A stretch of DNA of 64,000 nucleotides from Ottowia thiooxydans DSM 14619 (GTDB lineage: Bacteria > Pseudomonadota > Gammaproteobacteria > Burkholderiales > Burkholderiaceae_C), in NCBI RefSeq assembly GCF_000422885.1, contig NZ_AUGX01000008.1, positions 62,001 to 126,000 of the forward strand. The letters are read 5' to 3'. Shown in pieces: positions 7,885-17,216 of this stretch; position 1 is the first letter of the stretch; every line of letters begins with the position of its first letter. Under the pieces are notes generated by a model that made no database searches, was not told where the DNA came from, and saw nothing but the letters and a program-made list of their open reading frames with translations. The position numbers and the translations under genes were made by a program.

Positions 7885-9186
7885 TCAGGCGGGAGACGCG
7901 CGATGCAAATCTGCAGATGGGCTGAAGCTGTTTTTAGCGTAGCGGCCGAGCGTCAAACCGTCGATCGAGATGTCGGTGGAGCGTCCCATTGCCAAGTCCG
8001 CGACCAGCTTGCCTGACCCCGCTGCCATAGTCCAGCCCAAGGTGCCGTGGCCGGTGTTGAGCAGCAGGTTGTCATAGCGGGTGGGGCCCACGATGGGGGT
8101 GCTGTCTGGCGTCATGGGGCGCAGACCGGTCCAGAACTCAGCCTTGGGGATATCACCACCAGTGAACAGGTTGCCCAGAACCATCTCCAATGTGGCCCGC
8201 CGGCGTGGATTCAGACGGAGGTCGAATCCGGCCAGTTCGGCCATACCGCCTACACGGATGCGCTGGTCAAAGCGTGTAATGGCCACTTTGTAGGTCTCGT
8301 CCATCACCGTGGACCTGGGCGCCCGTGATGCATCCACCAGCGGCACGGTGAGCGAATAGCCCTTGACGGGGTAGACAGGCAGATCCAAGCCCAATGGCTG
8401 CAACAGTTCGCGCGAATAGCAGCCAAGCGCCAGTATGTAGCGATCCGCTTCGAGGACTTCGCCGCCTTCCAACTGGACGCCAGTCACGCGGTCGCCGCTG
8501 GTTTTCAAGCTGGCAATGCGGGTGTCAAAGCGAAAACGGACGCCCTTGGCTTTTGCCAGTTCGGCCAGTTGTGTAGTGAAACGCTGGCAATCGCCTGTTT
8601 CATCACCCGGCAGATGAAGGCCGCCCACCAGACCTGCCGCGTGAGCGAGTGCGGGCTCGATCTCGGGTAGCGCGTCTCTGTCGGTCATCAGCCGGTACGG
8701 AACTCCACAGGCATCCAGGACCTGCGTGTCGCGCCGCGCCGATTCCATTTGAGCGGCGGTACGGAAGACTTGCAGTGTGCCCAGGGTGCGTTGCTCATAT
8801 TCGATGCCGGTCTCAAGGCGCAACTGGCGCAGGCGATCCCGGCTGTATTCAGCCAGGCGTGTCATCCGCTCCTTGTTCACGCCGTAACGCTCGGCCGTGC
8901 AGTTACGCAGCATGGCGGCCATCCAGCGCCATTGGAAAAGCGAACCGTCTGGCTGCCAAGCCAGAGGCGCATGGCGCTGCATCAGCCATTTGATTGCTTT
9001 GAGAGGGATGCCGGGAGCCGCCCAGGGCGTTGAATAGCCGGGTGAAACCTGGCCCGCGTTGGCAAAGCTGGTTTCCAGCGCCACGCCTGGTTGGCGCTCC
9101 AGCACGGTTACTTCCGCGCCGGCCTGCGCCAGGTGGTAAGCCGTGCTGACTCCGATCACTCCGCCGCCAAGAACAATTGCTTTCAT
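7885..9186 (-). CDS. dadA: D-amino acid dehydrogenase, small (FAD) subunit
   Basis: The 433-residue flavoprotein matches DadA in length and layout. The N-terminal FAD-binding motif reads [19 protein letters not shown] (residues 4-22), and the C-terminal block has [16 protein letters not shown] and [16 protein letters not shown]. It deaminates D-amino acids (chiefly D-alanine) to 2-oxo acids at the inner face of the cytoplasmic membrane, passing electrons to the respiratory chain. The ATG at 9184-9186 has GAGGAG six bases upstream; a second ATG six bases earlier overlaps that site. It is divergent from an Lrp-family gene, the usual arrangement for regulation by its own amino-acid-sensing activator. 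Confidence 0.93.
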   Translation of the reverse strand: MKAIVLGGGVIGVSTAYHLAQAGAEVTVLERQPGVALETSFANAGQVSPGYSTPWAAPGIPLKAIKWLMQRHAPLAWQPDGSLFQWRWMAAMLRNCTAERYGVNKERMTRLAEYSRDRLRQLRLETGIEYEQRTLGTLQVFRTAAQMESARRDTQVLDACGVPYRLMTDRDALPEIEPALAHAAGLVGGLHLPGDETGDCQRFTTQLAELAKAKGVRFRFDTRIASLKTSGDRVTGVQLEGGEVLEADRYILALGCYSRELLQPLGLDLPVYPVKGYSLTVPLVDASRAPRSTVMDETYKVAITRFDQRIRVGGMAELAGFDLRLNPRRRATLEMVLGNLFTGGDIPKAEFWTGLRPMTPDSTPIVGPTRYDNLLLNTGHGTLGWTMAAGSGKLVADLAMGRSTDISIDGLTLGRYAKNSFSPSADLHRASPA

Positions 9187-9285
9187 CGACATCTCCTCGA
9201 ATGAAGGGAAGTCTAAGAAAGAGTGCCCAGAAAAAATCACTGATCTTGTTGATGATTTGTGGGTTTAGGATGAGAATTCACCAGG

Positions 9286-9308
9286 ATTTATAAATTTCAC
9301 AGTGAAAT
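9286..9308. promoter_or_regulatory. A/T-rich palindromes overlapping the lrp-type start codon
   Basis: ATTTATAAAT (9286-9295) is a perfect palindrome. The arms ATTTCAC and GTGAAAT around a central A (9294-9308) form a second one that runs into the ATG at 9307. Lrp-family proteins bind A/T-rich palindromes, so this is a candidate autoregulatory site. A second candidate for dadA control is the ATCA/TGAT-containing stretch near 9237-9257. Confidence 0.4.
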
Positions 9309-9786
9309 GCACTTTATCGACCGAATTGACAGAAAAATCCTCCACGAAATGCAACGGGAGGGCCGCATCTCCATGACCGAACTCGCTGAACGAGTGGGGT
9401 TGTCCACCTCGCCATGCACTGAGCGTGTGCGGCGCATGGAGCGCGAAGGCGTGATCAAGGGCTATCACGCGCGGGTGGATCCTGAAGCCCTGGGAAGAGG
9501 TTTGCTGGTGTTTGTGGAGCTGACGCTCTCATCCAAGTCCGCAGAGGTTTTCGAGCAGGTGCGGCGGGAGCTCCTGCACGAACCGCGTGTGCTGGAATGC
9601 CACCTCGTATCAGGCACGTTCGATTACCTGATCAAGGCCAGGCTCTCTGCCATGCGCGAATACCGGGATCTTCTGGGGCAAATCCTGCGCAAGGTGCCCG
9701 TGCCGGCACAAAGCAATAGCTACGTAGTGATGGAAGAAATCAAGGAGGGCCTGCTGATGCCCGTCGAACCCGTCGTGACACCGTGA
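9307..9786 (+). CDS. Lrp/AsnC-family transcriptional regulator (dadA neighbour)
   Basis: A 159-residue regulator. The N-terminal winged HTH spans about residues 4-60 (IDRIDRKILHEMQREG, MTELAERVGLSTSPCTERVRRME) and is followed by an AsnC/RAM ligand-binding domain (LVFVELTLSSKSAEVFE to SYVVMEEIKEG). Family members form octamers and respond to amino acids. The divergent dadA strongly suggests it is the D-/L-alanine-responsive activator (DadR/BkdR-like). The ATG at 9307 keeps the canonical IDRIDRKIL start, but no good Shine-Dalgarno precedes it and a palindrome overlaps the codon, so translation may be weak or leaderless. Confidence 0.9.
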   Translation: MHFIDRIDRKILHEMQREGRISMTELAERVGLSTSPCTERVRRMEREGVIKGYHARVDPEALGRGLLVFVELTLSSKSAEVFEQVRRELLHEPRVLECHLVSGTFDYLIKARLSAMREYRDLLGQILRKVPVPAQSNSYVVMEEIKEGLLMPVEPVVTP

Positions 9787-9856
9787 ATAATAGAGCGGAT
9801 GAATAGAGAACTTTCCCTTCACGCTCCTTGCGATCCAACTGCTGCGGGAGTAGCCC

Positions 9857-11236
9857 TTGTCTGAGGAGGCGCTAGGCGCCGCCGTGCCTGCGCGCAAGCC
9901 CTCCTGGCTTGAAAGCCTGAAGATCTATTTGCAGCCGGCCAGCCTGCGCATGCTGGCGCTGGGCTTTTCTGCCGGTTTGCCCTTGATGTTGGTTCTCGGA
10001 ACGCTGTCGTTTCGGTTGCGCGAGGCTGGCATCGACCGCAGCACCATTGGTCACCTGAGCTGGGTGGGCCTTGCGTACGGCTTTAAATGGGTTTGGGCAC
10101 CGCTGGTGGATAGGGTGCCGTTGCCGGGTCTTACGGCCTGGATGGGTCGTCGGCGAAGTTGGCTGCTGCTGGCTCAGTGCGGCGTGGCAGCGGGCTTGGT
10201 GGGGGTGGCTCTGGCAGACCCCAGTGTTTCGCTCATGACGGTGGTGTGGTGTTCACTGGCAGTCGCGTTTGCCTCAGCCACGCAAGATATTGCGCTGGAC
10301 GCCTATCGTATTGAATCAGCCCCTGCGGATCAGCAGCCAGCTCTGGCCGCCAGCTACCAGACAGGTTACCGGTTAGCCATGATCTGGGCGGGTGCCGGCG
10401 TGCTGTGGCTTGCTGCGCGGGCAGAAGGCGGTGCTGGTGGTTACGACAATGCGGCGTGGCAGGTCGCCTACCTGATCATGGCGGCGTCCATGGTGATCGG
10501 CGTGCTCACCGTGCTGTTCTCACCTGAGCCGGTGAACGTTCCGTTGAAAGCGGCGCGCAGTGCGCAGGAGTGGGTTCGCACGGCCCTCGTCGATCCTTTT
10601 GCGGATTTCTTTCGTCGCTACAAGTGGCAAGCGGCGCTTATCCTTGCCCTGATCGCTGTTTATCGCATCAGCGATGTGGTGATGGGCATCATGGCCAATC
10701 CTTTCTATGTGGACATGGGCTACACCAAGGATGAGGTGGCGGCCGTGACCAAGATTTATGGCGTCATCATGACGCTGGTGGGGGCCTTCGTAGGCGGCAG
10801 CCTGGCACTGCGCTTTGGTGTCATGCGCATCTTGATGCTCGGCGCTGTGCTCAGCGCGGGCAGTAATCTGCTGTTCGCATGGCTTGCGGGGTACGGCCAC
10901 AGTGTTCCCGCACTGATCGCCGTGATCTCCATGGACAACCTTGCGTCCGGCATTGCTTCAGCGGCCTTCGTAGGTTATTTGTCCAGCCTCACCAACATCA
11001 GCTATTCGGCCACGCAATATGCGCTCTTTTCTTCGTTGATGCTGATGTTGCCGAAGTTCGTGGCTGGCTTTTCAGGGGACTACGTCAATGCCTTTGGATA
11101 CAGTACGTTTTTTACGAGTACTGCGTTGCTAGGCTTGCCGGTTCTCGTGCTCGTGGCTCTGGCCATACGGGCTCAGCGACGCAACCCTGATCCCGGCAGC
11201 AAGCCGGACAACCAAAGCATCGCCCCGCTGACATAG
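9857..11236 (+). CDS. ampG: AmpG-like muropeptide permease (MFS)
   Basis: A 459-residue major-facilitator protein with about 12 membrane segments. The LQPASLRMLALGFSAGLPLML opening, FKWVWAPLVDRVP, QDIALDAYRIE and the later YVDMGYTKDEVA loop are AmpG hallmarks. AmpG brings anhydro-muropeptides from the periplasm to the cytoplasm for cell-wall recycling and can influence beta-lactamase induction. No ATG is available near the conserved start; I chose the TTG at 9857, which has GGGAG seven bases upstream. The next in-frame ATG (9949) would remove conserved residues. No amp regulatory genes lie nearby. Confidence 0.85.
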   Translation: MSEEALGAAVPARKPSWLESLKIYLQPASLRMLALGFSAGLPLMLVLGTLSFRLREAGIDRSTIGHLSWVGLAYGFKWVWAPLVDRVPLPGLTAWMGRRRSWLLLAQCGVAAGLVGVALADPSVSLMTVVWCSLAVAFASATQDIALDAYRIESAPADQQPALAASYQTGYRLAMIWAGAGVLWLAARAEGGAGGYDNAAWQVAYLIMAASMVIGVLTVLFSPEPVNVPLKAARSAQEWVRTALVDPFADFFRRYKWQAALILALIAVYRISDVVMGIMANPFYVDMGYTKDEVAAVTKIYGVIMTLVGAFVGGSLALRFGVMRILMLGAVLSAGSNLLFAWLAGYGHSVPALIAVISMDNLASGIASAAFVGYLSSLTNISYSATQYALFSSLMLMLPKFVAGFSGDYVNAFGYSTFFTSTALLGLPVLVLVALAIRAQRRNPDPGSKPDNQSIAPLT

Positions 11237-11341
11237 GGAATCCAGCTGCATCGAAAGGGTGCGGATTTACCTATCTTTACGTCACCGACAAGAGTCACTC
11301 GTTCAATGCCGGCAATATGGCCTTGAAGGATTAAGGAACGC

Positions 11342-12049
11342 ATGAGTACACACCACCTGTTGATGATTGAGGACGACACCCGCCTGGCGGGCATGGTGAG
11401 CGAGTATTTGTCTCAGTCTGGCTTTTCTGTGACGCACATGGTGGATGGCGAGTCTGGCCTCGCCTCGCTACGGGACAAGCCCGCAGATCTGGTCATTCTC
11501 GATCTGATGTTGCCGGACATTGATGGCCTGGAGGTTTGCCGCCGAATTCGAGCGCTCTCCGGCGATATGGCGCGCGTTCCGGTGTTGATGCTCACCGCCA
11601 AGGGCGATCCCATGGACCGCATCATTGGCCTGGAGTTGGGTGCTGATGACTATCTGCCCAAGCCTTTTGAGCCGCGGGAACTGCTTGCCCGCATTCGGGC
11701 GGTGCTGCGCCGCCATCAGACAGGCTCCGTCCCGGAACACAAGCTGATGCGCTTTGGCATCCTGGAAATTGACCGCGATGCTCGCGTCGTGACAGTGGGG
11801 GGGCAGGCCGCCGATTTGACCAGCTATCAATTCGATTTGCTGGTGGCGCTCGCGGAACGCGCTGGTCGCGTTTTGACGCGCGATCAAATCATGGAAGCGG
11901 TGCGCGGGCGCGAGCTGGAAGCATTTGACCGATCCATTGACGTGCATATGGGCCGCATACGTGCAGCCATTGAGCAGGATGTGAAAAATCCCAAACGCAT
12001 CTTGACCGTGCGAGGGGTGGGCTATGTGTTTGCCAAGCAGCAAGCCTGA
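11342..12049 (+). CDS. OmpR-family response regulator
   Basis: 235 residues. The receiver domain has the acidic pair EDD (10-12), phospho-acceptor Asp54 (VILDLMLPD), Thr/Ala in MLTAKGD and Lys107 (LPKPFEPREL). The C-terminal winged-helix domain carries LTSYQFDLLVALAERAGRVL and the ending RILTVRGVGYVFAKQ. It binds DNA once phosphorylated, most likely by the histidine kinase 93 bases downstream. The closest named relatives by pattern are RstA/CpxR/OmpR-type regulators; the signal is not deducible. It lies downstream of ampG with a ~105-base gap, so it may have its own promoter. Confidence 0.92.
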   Translation: MSTHHLLMIEDDTRLAGMVSEYLSQSGFSVTHMVDGESGLASLRDKPADLVILDLMLPDIDGLEVCRRIRALSGDMARVPVLMLTAKGDPMDRIIGLELGADDYLPKPFEPRELLARIRAVLRRHQTGSVPEHKLMRFGILEIDRDARVVTVGGQAADLTSYQFDLLVALAERAGRVLTRDQIMEAVRGRELEAFDRSIDVHMGRIRAAIEQDVKNPKRILTVRGVGYVFAKQQA

Positions 12050-12142
12050 CCTTTCCTTTCGGTATGGAGCCACGCGCAAGCCTGCTGAAATAGACACAAC
12101 GCGACACCAGATGGATAGTCAACACGTTCTGAGCACCGTTCC

Positions 12143-13417
12143 ATGAGTTGGACTTCTCCCATCGCCCGCAAACTCTACCTGCGCATATGGCTGGCCGTAG
12201 TGGGTAGCGTGGCGGTCTTGAGCCTATTGGTGGGCTGGGCCTGGCATGCTGCCGAACAGGAGCGCGAGCGAGACCGTCAGCCCCCGGCTCCCCGTGAAGT
12301 GTACGTACGCAATGCCGCTGGAGAGTTGATTGGAAGAGCTGATGTGCCACCCCGGCGAGGACCGCCAGGCCAGGGCTTGGATTTTTCAGTGACCTTAAAC
12401 GACGGCCAGCAACTGAACCTGCATCTCGGGCCACGCCCTTGGGGCGCAGGCGGACCGGGCGGTAAACGACGAGAAGACCCGCCTTTGGCGTGGCTGCGTC
12501 CCCCCTACGGTTTCATGTGGACGCTGGCGCTCGCCGGATTAGTGGTGATGCTGGGCGTGTTCCCGGTGGCTCGGAGACTGACTCAGCGTCTGGAATCGCT
12601 ACAGCGTGGTGTGCAACGCTGGGGGGAGGGCGATCTGTCCGTGCGATTGCCCACTGGCGGTCAAGACGAGGTGGCGGATTTATCACGCCATTTCAATGCC
12701 GCAGCCACACGCATCGAAGGATTGATGGATTCCCAGTCGGCGCTACTGCAATCGCAGAAATCCCTGTTGGCCAACGCATCGCATGAGCTGCGCTCGCCAT
12801 TGGCGCGTATTCGTATGGCGATCGAGTTGATGGGGCCTCAGACCCCGCCGGCGGCAAGGGCAGAGATCTCGCGCAACATCATCGAGCTGGATCAATTGAT
12901 CGATGAAATTCTGCTGGCTAGCCGGCTCGATGCGAATCAGGCAGACATGGGCACGGTGGAGCCCATTGACCTCATCGGCCTGTTGGCCGAGGAGTGTGCC
13001 CGCGTGGATGCCACGATGGATCTGGCACCCGATACGCCGGAGGTCACCGTGCCCGGTGTCGCCAAGTTGCTCCGCCGCGCGGTGCGCAATTTGCTAGAAA
13101 ACGCCTGCCGCCACGGCAATCGTGTGGGCGGTTCGGGTGAAGTCAGTGCGGAGTTGAGCCTGGAGGGCGGGCAAGCCGTATTGCGTGTGAATGACCGGGG
13201 TCCAGGTGTACCGCCTGCGCAGCGTGAGCGGATTTTTGATCCCTTTTATCGTCTGCCCGGTGCCAGCGAGCGCGACGGCGGTGTGGGTCTGGGGCTTTCG
13301 CTGGTCCGCTCCATTGCGCTGCGCCATGGTGGCTCGGTGGCATGCGCTGACCGCGAGGGCGGCGGAGCATGCTTTGAGTTGCGGCTGCCGGCTTCAAAAG
13401 AAGGCTTTTCTGCATAA
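12143..13417 (+). CDS. membrane histidine kinase partnered with the OmpR-type regulator
   Basis: 424 residues. There are two transmembrane segments (about 12-34 and 124-143), and between them a short proline/arginine-rich periplasmic part. Then come a HAMP linker (about 144-196), the H-box ASHELRSPLARIR with His214, an N-box (LLENACRHGN), and G-boxes (NDRGPGVPP, GVGLGLSLVRSI). It should autophosphorylate His214 and pass the phosphate to Asp54 of the upstream regulator. The small sensor domain (~90 residues) resembles RstB/CpxA-type kinases that monitor envelope state or ions. No Shine-Dalgarno stands out before the ATG. Confidence 0.92.
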   Translation: MSWTSPIARKLYLRIWLAVVGSVAVLSLLVGWAWHAAEQERERDRQPPAPREVYVRNAAGELIGRADVPPRRGPPGQGLDFSVTLNDGQQLNLHLGPRPWGAGGPGGKRREDPPLAWLRPPYGFMWTLALAGLVVMLGVFPVARRLTQRLESLQRGVQRWGEGDLSVRLPTGGQDEVADLSRHFNAAATRIEGLMDSQSALLQSQKSLLANASHELRSPLARIRMAIELMGPQTPPAARAEISRNIIELDQLIDEILLASRLDANQADMGTVEPIDLIGLLAEECARVDATMDLAPDTPEVTVPGVAKLLRRAVRNLLENACRHGNRVGGSGEVSAELSLEGGQAVLRVNDRGPGVPPAQRERIFDPFYRLPGASERDGGVGLGLSLVRSIALRHGGSVACADREGGGACFELRLPASKEGFSA

Positions 13418-13418
13418 A

Positions 13419-13444
13419 CGGGTGGCCTTCCTTTCACTCACCCG
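13419..13444 (+). terminator. hairpin after the two-component operon
   Basis: CGGGTG and CACCCG are separated by 14 bases and followed by CTTTTCTC, starting two bases after the kinase stop. The stem is short (6 bp) but the T-rich tail and position fit a terminator before the convergent glycosyltransferase gene. Confidence 0.45.
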
Positions 13445-13564
13445 CTTTTCTCACACGCCCTGTTAGTGGCTCAGCGCTTAAAGATCGAGCGATCCTCTGA
13501 TGCCGAATGGTGTTCAAGTAACCGTTCGGGCTTTTATCGCGGAAACAAGTTGGTGTGTACTTAC

Positions 13565-14662
13565 TCAGCGATTCTGAAGAAACAGGTCCAGGTACTGCTG
13601 GCGCATGCGCCGGCGATCGAACACTGCGTGTACATGAGATCGGCCAGCCTCAGCCACGCGAGAGGCGGTTTCGGGGTCGCCAAGCAGGCGCGTGAGTGTT
13701 TGCGCCAACGCTTGCGCATCTTCGTGTGGCACCAAAAACCCGGTTTCGCCGTGGGTCAGGACCTCCTGAACACCCTCCACGTCGGTACCGATTCCGCAGC
13801 AGCCAGAGGCCATGCCTTCAATCAGCCCCAATCCCAGACCTTCGTAATGGGTGGACAGGACGCAGAGCTTCACGCGGCCGAGCAATTCAGGAAGATTGCT
13901 CACATGGCCCATGAAACGCACCTGTTGATCCACACCTAACTTGCGGGCCAGGGCTTCAGCGCGCTGACGCCAACTGGATTTTCCTTCGCCCGCCAGATAG
14001 ACGGTGGGGCGCAGCCCCTGCTCTGCCATGAGGGCCGCGGCGCGAATAAGCGTGAAATGGTCTTTTTGGCCTGCGAATCGTGCGGGCATGACGATGGCGT
14101 CTTCGCGCTCGTTCCAGGGTCGCCCTTGTGTCCAGCGTGAGAGCTCGATGCCGTTCAGGACCACGGTGCAGCGGTCGGCGGGGTGGCCGAGACGAACCAA
14201 GGCATCGCGCACTGCTTGAGAGACGCCGATGATCCGCTCCGTGCGCTGGGCCAGCCACAGAGATTTTCTGAGACGCCAGAACCCATAGCGTTCCCGGACG
14301 TTGTGTTCGACGTGGATCAACCGGGGAACGCCTGCAGCCAGTCCTGCGTAGCGGCCCCAAAGGTGTTCGCTGAAACCGTGCGCCACCAGTACATCGGGTT
14401 TCCATTCGCGACAGATGCGCTTCAAGGCCATGATGGTGACGGTATGAGACCAACGAGGCACCACCTCCACTTGCAGGCCTTGCGCGCGCAAGGCCTGCAC
14501 ACGAGGTGTGGGATCAACAGAGGCACGGCGCCTGAGTACGAGCAGGGTTTCCTGGCCCGGCTGTTGCCCACACAAATCGATCGCTACCTGCGTGGCCCCC
14601 GAAAACCCACCGGAGACAAAGTGCAGCACGCGTAACGGGCGGGTGTCTTGTGAAGTCGCCAT
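13565..14662 (-). CDS. GT4-family glycosyltransferase
   Basis: A 365-residue GT-B glycosyltransferase. The N-terminal domain starts LRVLHFVSGGFSGATQVAIDL, the acceptor side has HVEHNVRERYG, and the C-terminal donor domain carries GEGKSSWRQRAEALA and the E-x7-E motif in HYEGLGLGLIEGMASG. It probably transfers a sugar from a nucleotide donor to a growing LPS core or O-antigen at the inner face of the membrane. An O-antigen ligase-family gene lies 64 bases upstream in the same direction, which supports a role in surface polysaccharide. The specific sugar is unknown. Confidence 0.88.
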   Translation of the reverse strand: MATSQDTRPLRVLHFVSGGFSGATQVAIDLCGQQPGQETLLVLRRRASVDPTPRVQALRAQGLQVEVVPRWSHTVTIMALKRICREWKPDVLVAHGFSEHLWGRYAGLAAGVPRLIHVEHNVRERYGFWRLRKSLWLAQRTERIIGVSQAVRDALVRLGHPADRCTVVLNGIELSRWTQGRPWNEREDAIVMPARFAGQKDHFTLIRAAALMAEQGLRPTVYLAGEGKSSWRQRAEALARKLGVDQQVRFMGHVSNLPELLGRVKLCVLSTHYEGLGLGLIEGMASGCCGIGTDVEGVQEVLTHGETGFLVPHEDAQALAQTLTRLLGDPETASRVAEAGRSHVHAVFDRRRMRQQYLDLFLQNR

Positions 14663-14726
14663 GGCAAGTCCTTGAATGTCTTATCTCCCCCGAGAGGCTG
14701 AAACCCTGGGCCGGGGGTGGGAGGTG

Positions 14727-16061
14727 TCACGGTTTGGCGGCCGGACGCTGCAAGCAGGCTAGCCACAACGTCACCGGAAGCAGGTACATCATGTTGCCGT
14801 TATTGTGGGCAAACATCACCTGCGTGAGGCCGAAACCGAGAAAACCGAGCACCGTCATCAAGCCACACGCTGCATTGGCGCGACGCTCATCGGCATCAGG
14901 GCTCCCCGGTGCTCCCAGGTTTTGCGCATCTTCCGGTTGGCGACGCAGGCCTCGCACGAAAATCACTGCGGGCACGGCGAAGAAAAGCGCCAACCCGGCA
15001 ACGCCGAGTAACCCGCGCTTGGCGAACATATCAAGCCACTCGTTGTGCGCATGGTTGAATTCCAGCGCCGCCTCTGGCATTTCGCCTCGCTCTACTGCTT
15101 CGCGTTGCAGCGCTTCGTAACCGACCTGGCCGGCGCCTACCCAGGGGTTTGATTGGCCTACATCCAACGCCAGTTTCCAGAACGAGCGGCGCAGCCCGAC
15201 CGAGGTGTTTTCCGCTTGCTGTTCATGCGCCTGCCATTCATCGATAGCGATGCTGACTCTCTGCTGCACCGGGGGCAAAGCTAGCAGAGCCAAGCATGCC
15301 GCCAACGTCAGGGCAGCCGCGCGCAAGGCATGCGACAAGGATTTTCCGGCAGACGGTGGTGGCGCTTTCAACCAGAAAATCAGCAACATGAGTGCAGGAA
15401 GCGTCAGCCAACCGCCTCTGCTTCCAGAGGTCACGCTGGCCACCATGCCCAGCAGCACCGCGAGCCAGCCGATGGCTTTCTGCCAGCGAACGGGGGCACG
15501 TAGTGCACGCACGCCGCTCCAGGCGGCCAGAAGCAAGGCCAAATTGCCGAACTGAATGGCGTTGGTATATCCGGCGGCCCGGTCCCATCCCAGGAAGCCG
15601 AGCTGCCATATGGCCGTCAGTCCAGCGCCACAGGCGCCTATCCAGCAGCCCCAATTCAAGGCCTTTTCAGAGGGGCGCCCCACCAGCAGCGCAGGCAGGG
15701 TAAGAAACACCAACAAATACTTGATGCTGCGATCAACCCCCAGCGAATGCGTGATGAGCTTGCCATCTACGACGATGTGCAAGCTCCAGAGCATGCCCAT
15801 AAGGACGATCACCAGGGCCCAGGCCCGCATATCCCTGGGCCACGCGACGTGGCCACGGAGCACCGCAGGCCAGCGATACAGGCCGAGCAAGAGCAACAGA
15901 GCAGCTCCCCAGGAATAACCCGAGGGGATGGATAGCGAAAGTGCCAGCAGCAGAAAAACCGCGGCATCCAGGGCCTTCAGCTCCAGGGGCGCGCTTTTAA
16001 ATGACAATTCAGCGGAAGGCGGTAGAGAGCTCGAGCGGTCGGAGACGGATGCCGTGCTCAA
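14727..16061 (-). CDS. O-antigen ligase family (WaaL-like) membrane protein
   Basis: About 444 residues with about 10-12 hydrophobic segments. Characteristic elements are TSGSRGGWLTLPALML and the large periplasmic loop ending in NPWVGAGQ and FNHAHNEWLDMFAKRG, where the conserved histidine of WaaL/Wzy_C proteins lies. The family joins polymerised O-antigen to lipid A-core, or polymerises related glycans, at the periplasmic face. I place the start at the TTG at 16059-16061, which overlaps the upstream zf-CHCC stop as TTGA. An ATG at 16121 would overlap that gene by 64 bases and add 20 atypical residues. Confidence 0.82.
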   Translation of the reverse strand: MSTASVSDRSSSLPPSAELSFKSAPLELKALDAAVFLLLALSLSIPSGYSWGAALLLLLGLYRWPAVLRGHVAWPRDMRAWALVIVLMGMLWSLHIVVDGKLITHSLGVDRSIKYLLVFLTLPALLVGRPSEKALNWGCWIGACGAGLTAIWQLGFLGWDRAAGYTNAIQFGNLALLLAAWSGVRALRAPVRWQKAIGWLAVLLGMVASVTSGSRGGWLTLPALMLLIFWLKAPPPSAGKSLSHALRAAALTLAACLALLALPPVQQRVSIAIDEWQAHEQQAENTSVGLRRSFWKLALDVGQSNPWVGAGQVGYEALQREAVERGEMPEAALEFNHAHNEWLDMFAKRGLLGVAGLALFFAVPAVIFVRGLRRQPEDAQNLGAPGSPDADERRANAACGLMTVLGFLGFGLTQVMFAHNNGNMMYLLPVTLWLACLQRPAAKP

Positions 16062-16264
16062 TGGGCCGCGTGGAAAGAAGAGGGGTCTTTCAACCGGTAG
16101 ACCGTGCCGCAATAAGGGCACTTGGCCTCACCGGAATGCGCGACATCCAGGTAAACACGCGGGTGCGTGTTCCACAGCTGCATGTCCGCTTTGGGGTTGG
16201 GACAGAAAGCGCCGCCCTCAGGCGTGATGTCCTGGGCGTTTAGCTCGATGATGTTCTGGCTCAT
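16058..16264 (-). CDS. zf-CHCC zinc-finger protein (NDUFS6-like)
   Basis: A 68-residue protein with a CHCC-type zinc site: Cys21 (GAFCPNP), a histidine (His43, or His34) and Cys49-P-Y-Cys52 (AKCPYCGTVYRL). HPRVYLDV is a signature of the family. Homologues include the mitochondrial complex I assembly subunit NDUFS6; the bacterial function is not settled. The start ATG at 16262-16264 gives the usual MSQNIIEL beginning. It lies 13 bases after ilvE and overlaps the O-antigen ligase start, so ilvE, this gene, the ligase and perhaps the glycosyltransferase form one transcript. Confidence 0.88.
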   Translation of the reverse strand: MSQNIIELNAQDITPEGGAFCPNPKADMQLWNTHPRVYLDVAHSGEAKCPYCGTVYRLKDPSSFHAAH

Positions 16265-16277
16265 GCGCTTGCTCCGT

Positions 16278-17216
16278 TTAGACTTTGCTGAGCCACTTGC
16301 CATACTTGGCATTGCGGCCGTTCACGATGTCGAAGAACGCGCTTTGGATCTTCTCAGTGAGCGGGCCACGCGAGCCGGTGCCGATTTCTATGCGGTCCAG
16401 TTCTCGAATAGGGGTGACTTCGGCTGCAGTGCCAGTGAAGAAGCATTCATCCGCGATATAAATTTCGTCGCGGGTAATGCGTTTTTGTATCAACTTGACA
16501 CCCAGGTCTTCACAAATGTGAAGCACGGTGTTGCGGGTAATCCCATTCAGCGCGCCGGCGGACAGATCGGGTGTGTAGACCACGCTATCCTTGATCACGA
16601 ATACGTTCTCCCCCGCGCCTTCGCTCACGAAGCCACTCGCATCGAGCAGCAGGGCTTCATCGTAGCCATCATCCAGGGCTTCCATGTTGGCAAGGATGGA
16701 GTTGCTGTAGTTGCTGACGGCCTTCGCCTGCGTCATGGTGATGTTGACGTGATGGCGCGTGTAGCTGCTGGTTTTGACGCGGATACCGCGTTTCATACCG
16801 TCTTCACCCAGGTAGGCGCCCCATGGCCAAGCCGCCACCATCAAGTGGACAGTGTTGCCGCGTGGGTTGACACCCAGTTTTTCCGAACCCAGCCACACCA
16901 ACGGCCGTATGTAGCAGCTTTCCAGCTTGTTCTCGCGCACCACGGTTTTTTGCGCTTCGTTGATCTGCTCTTTGGTAAAGGGGATCTTCATGCGCAGGAT
17001 CTTGGCGCTGTTGAACAGGCGGTCGGTGTGCTCTTCCAAGCGGAAAATCGCCGTGCCGTTCACCGTGTTGTAGGCGCGGACGCCTTCGAACGCGCCGCAT
17101 CCATAGTGCAACGTGTGGGACAGCACGTGGATCTTGGCATCGCGCCAATCGATCAACTGGCCGTCCATCCAGATTTTGCCGTCGCGATCGTCCAGGTTGA
17201 GGGCAGGGGCGCTCAT
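16278..17216 (-). CDS. ilvE: branched-chain amino acid aminotransferase
   Basis: A 312-residue fold-type IV PLP enzyme. It makes or degrades Leu, Ile and Val by transamination between the branched-chain 2-oxo acids and glutamate. Visible motifs are HYGCGAFEGVRAY (37-49), RPLVWLGSEKLGVNP, the PLP lysine Lys165 in MTQAKAVSNYSNS, and FFTGTAAEVTPIRELD near the C-terminus. Length and spacing fit IlvE closely. It is the first gene of a minus-strand group leading into the LPS genes. About 180 bases upstream lies the end of a palindromic repeat element that separates it from a membrane protein gene. Confidence 0.95.
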   Translation of the reverse strand: MSAPALNLDDRDGKIWMDGQLIDWRDAKIHVLSHTLHYGCGAFEGVRAYNTVNGTAIFRLEEHTDRLFNSAKILRMKIPFTKEQINEAQKTVVRENKLESCYIRPLVWLGSEKLGVNPRGNTVHLMVAAWPWGAYLGEDGMKRGIRVKTSSYTRHHVNITMTQAKAVSNYSNSILANMEALDDGYDEALLLDASGFVSEGAGENVFVIKDSVVYTPDLSAGALNGITRNTVLHICEDLGVKLIQKRITRDEIYIADECFFTGTAAEVTPIRELDRIEIGTGSRGPLTEKIQSAFFDIVNGRNAKYGKWLSKV

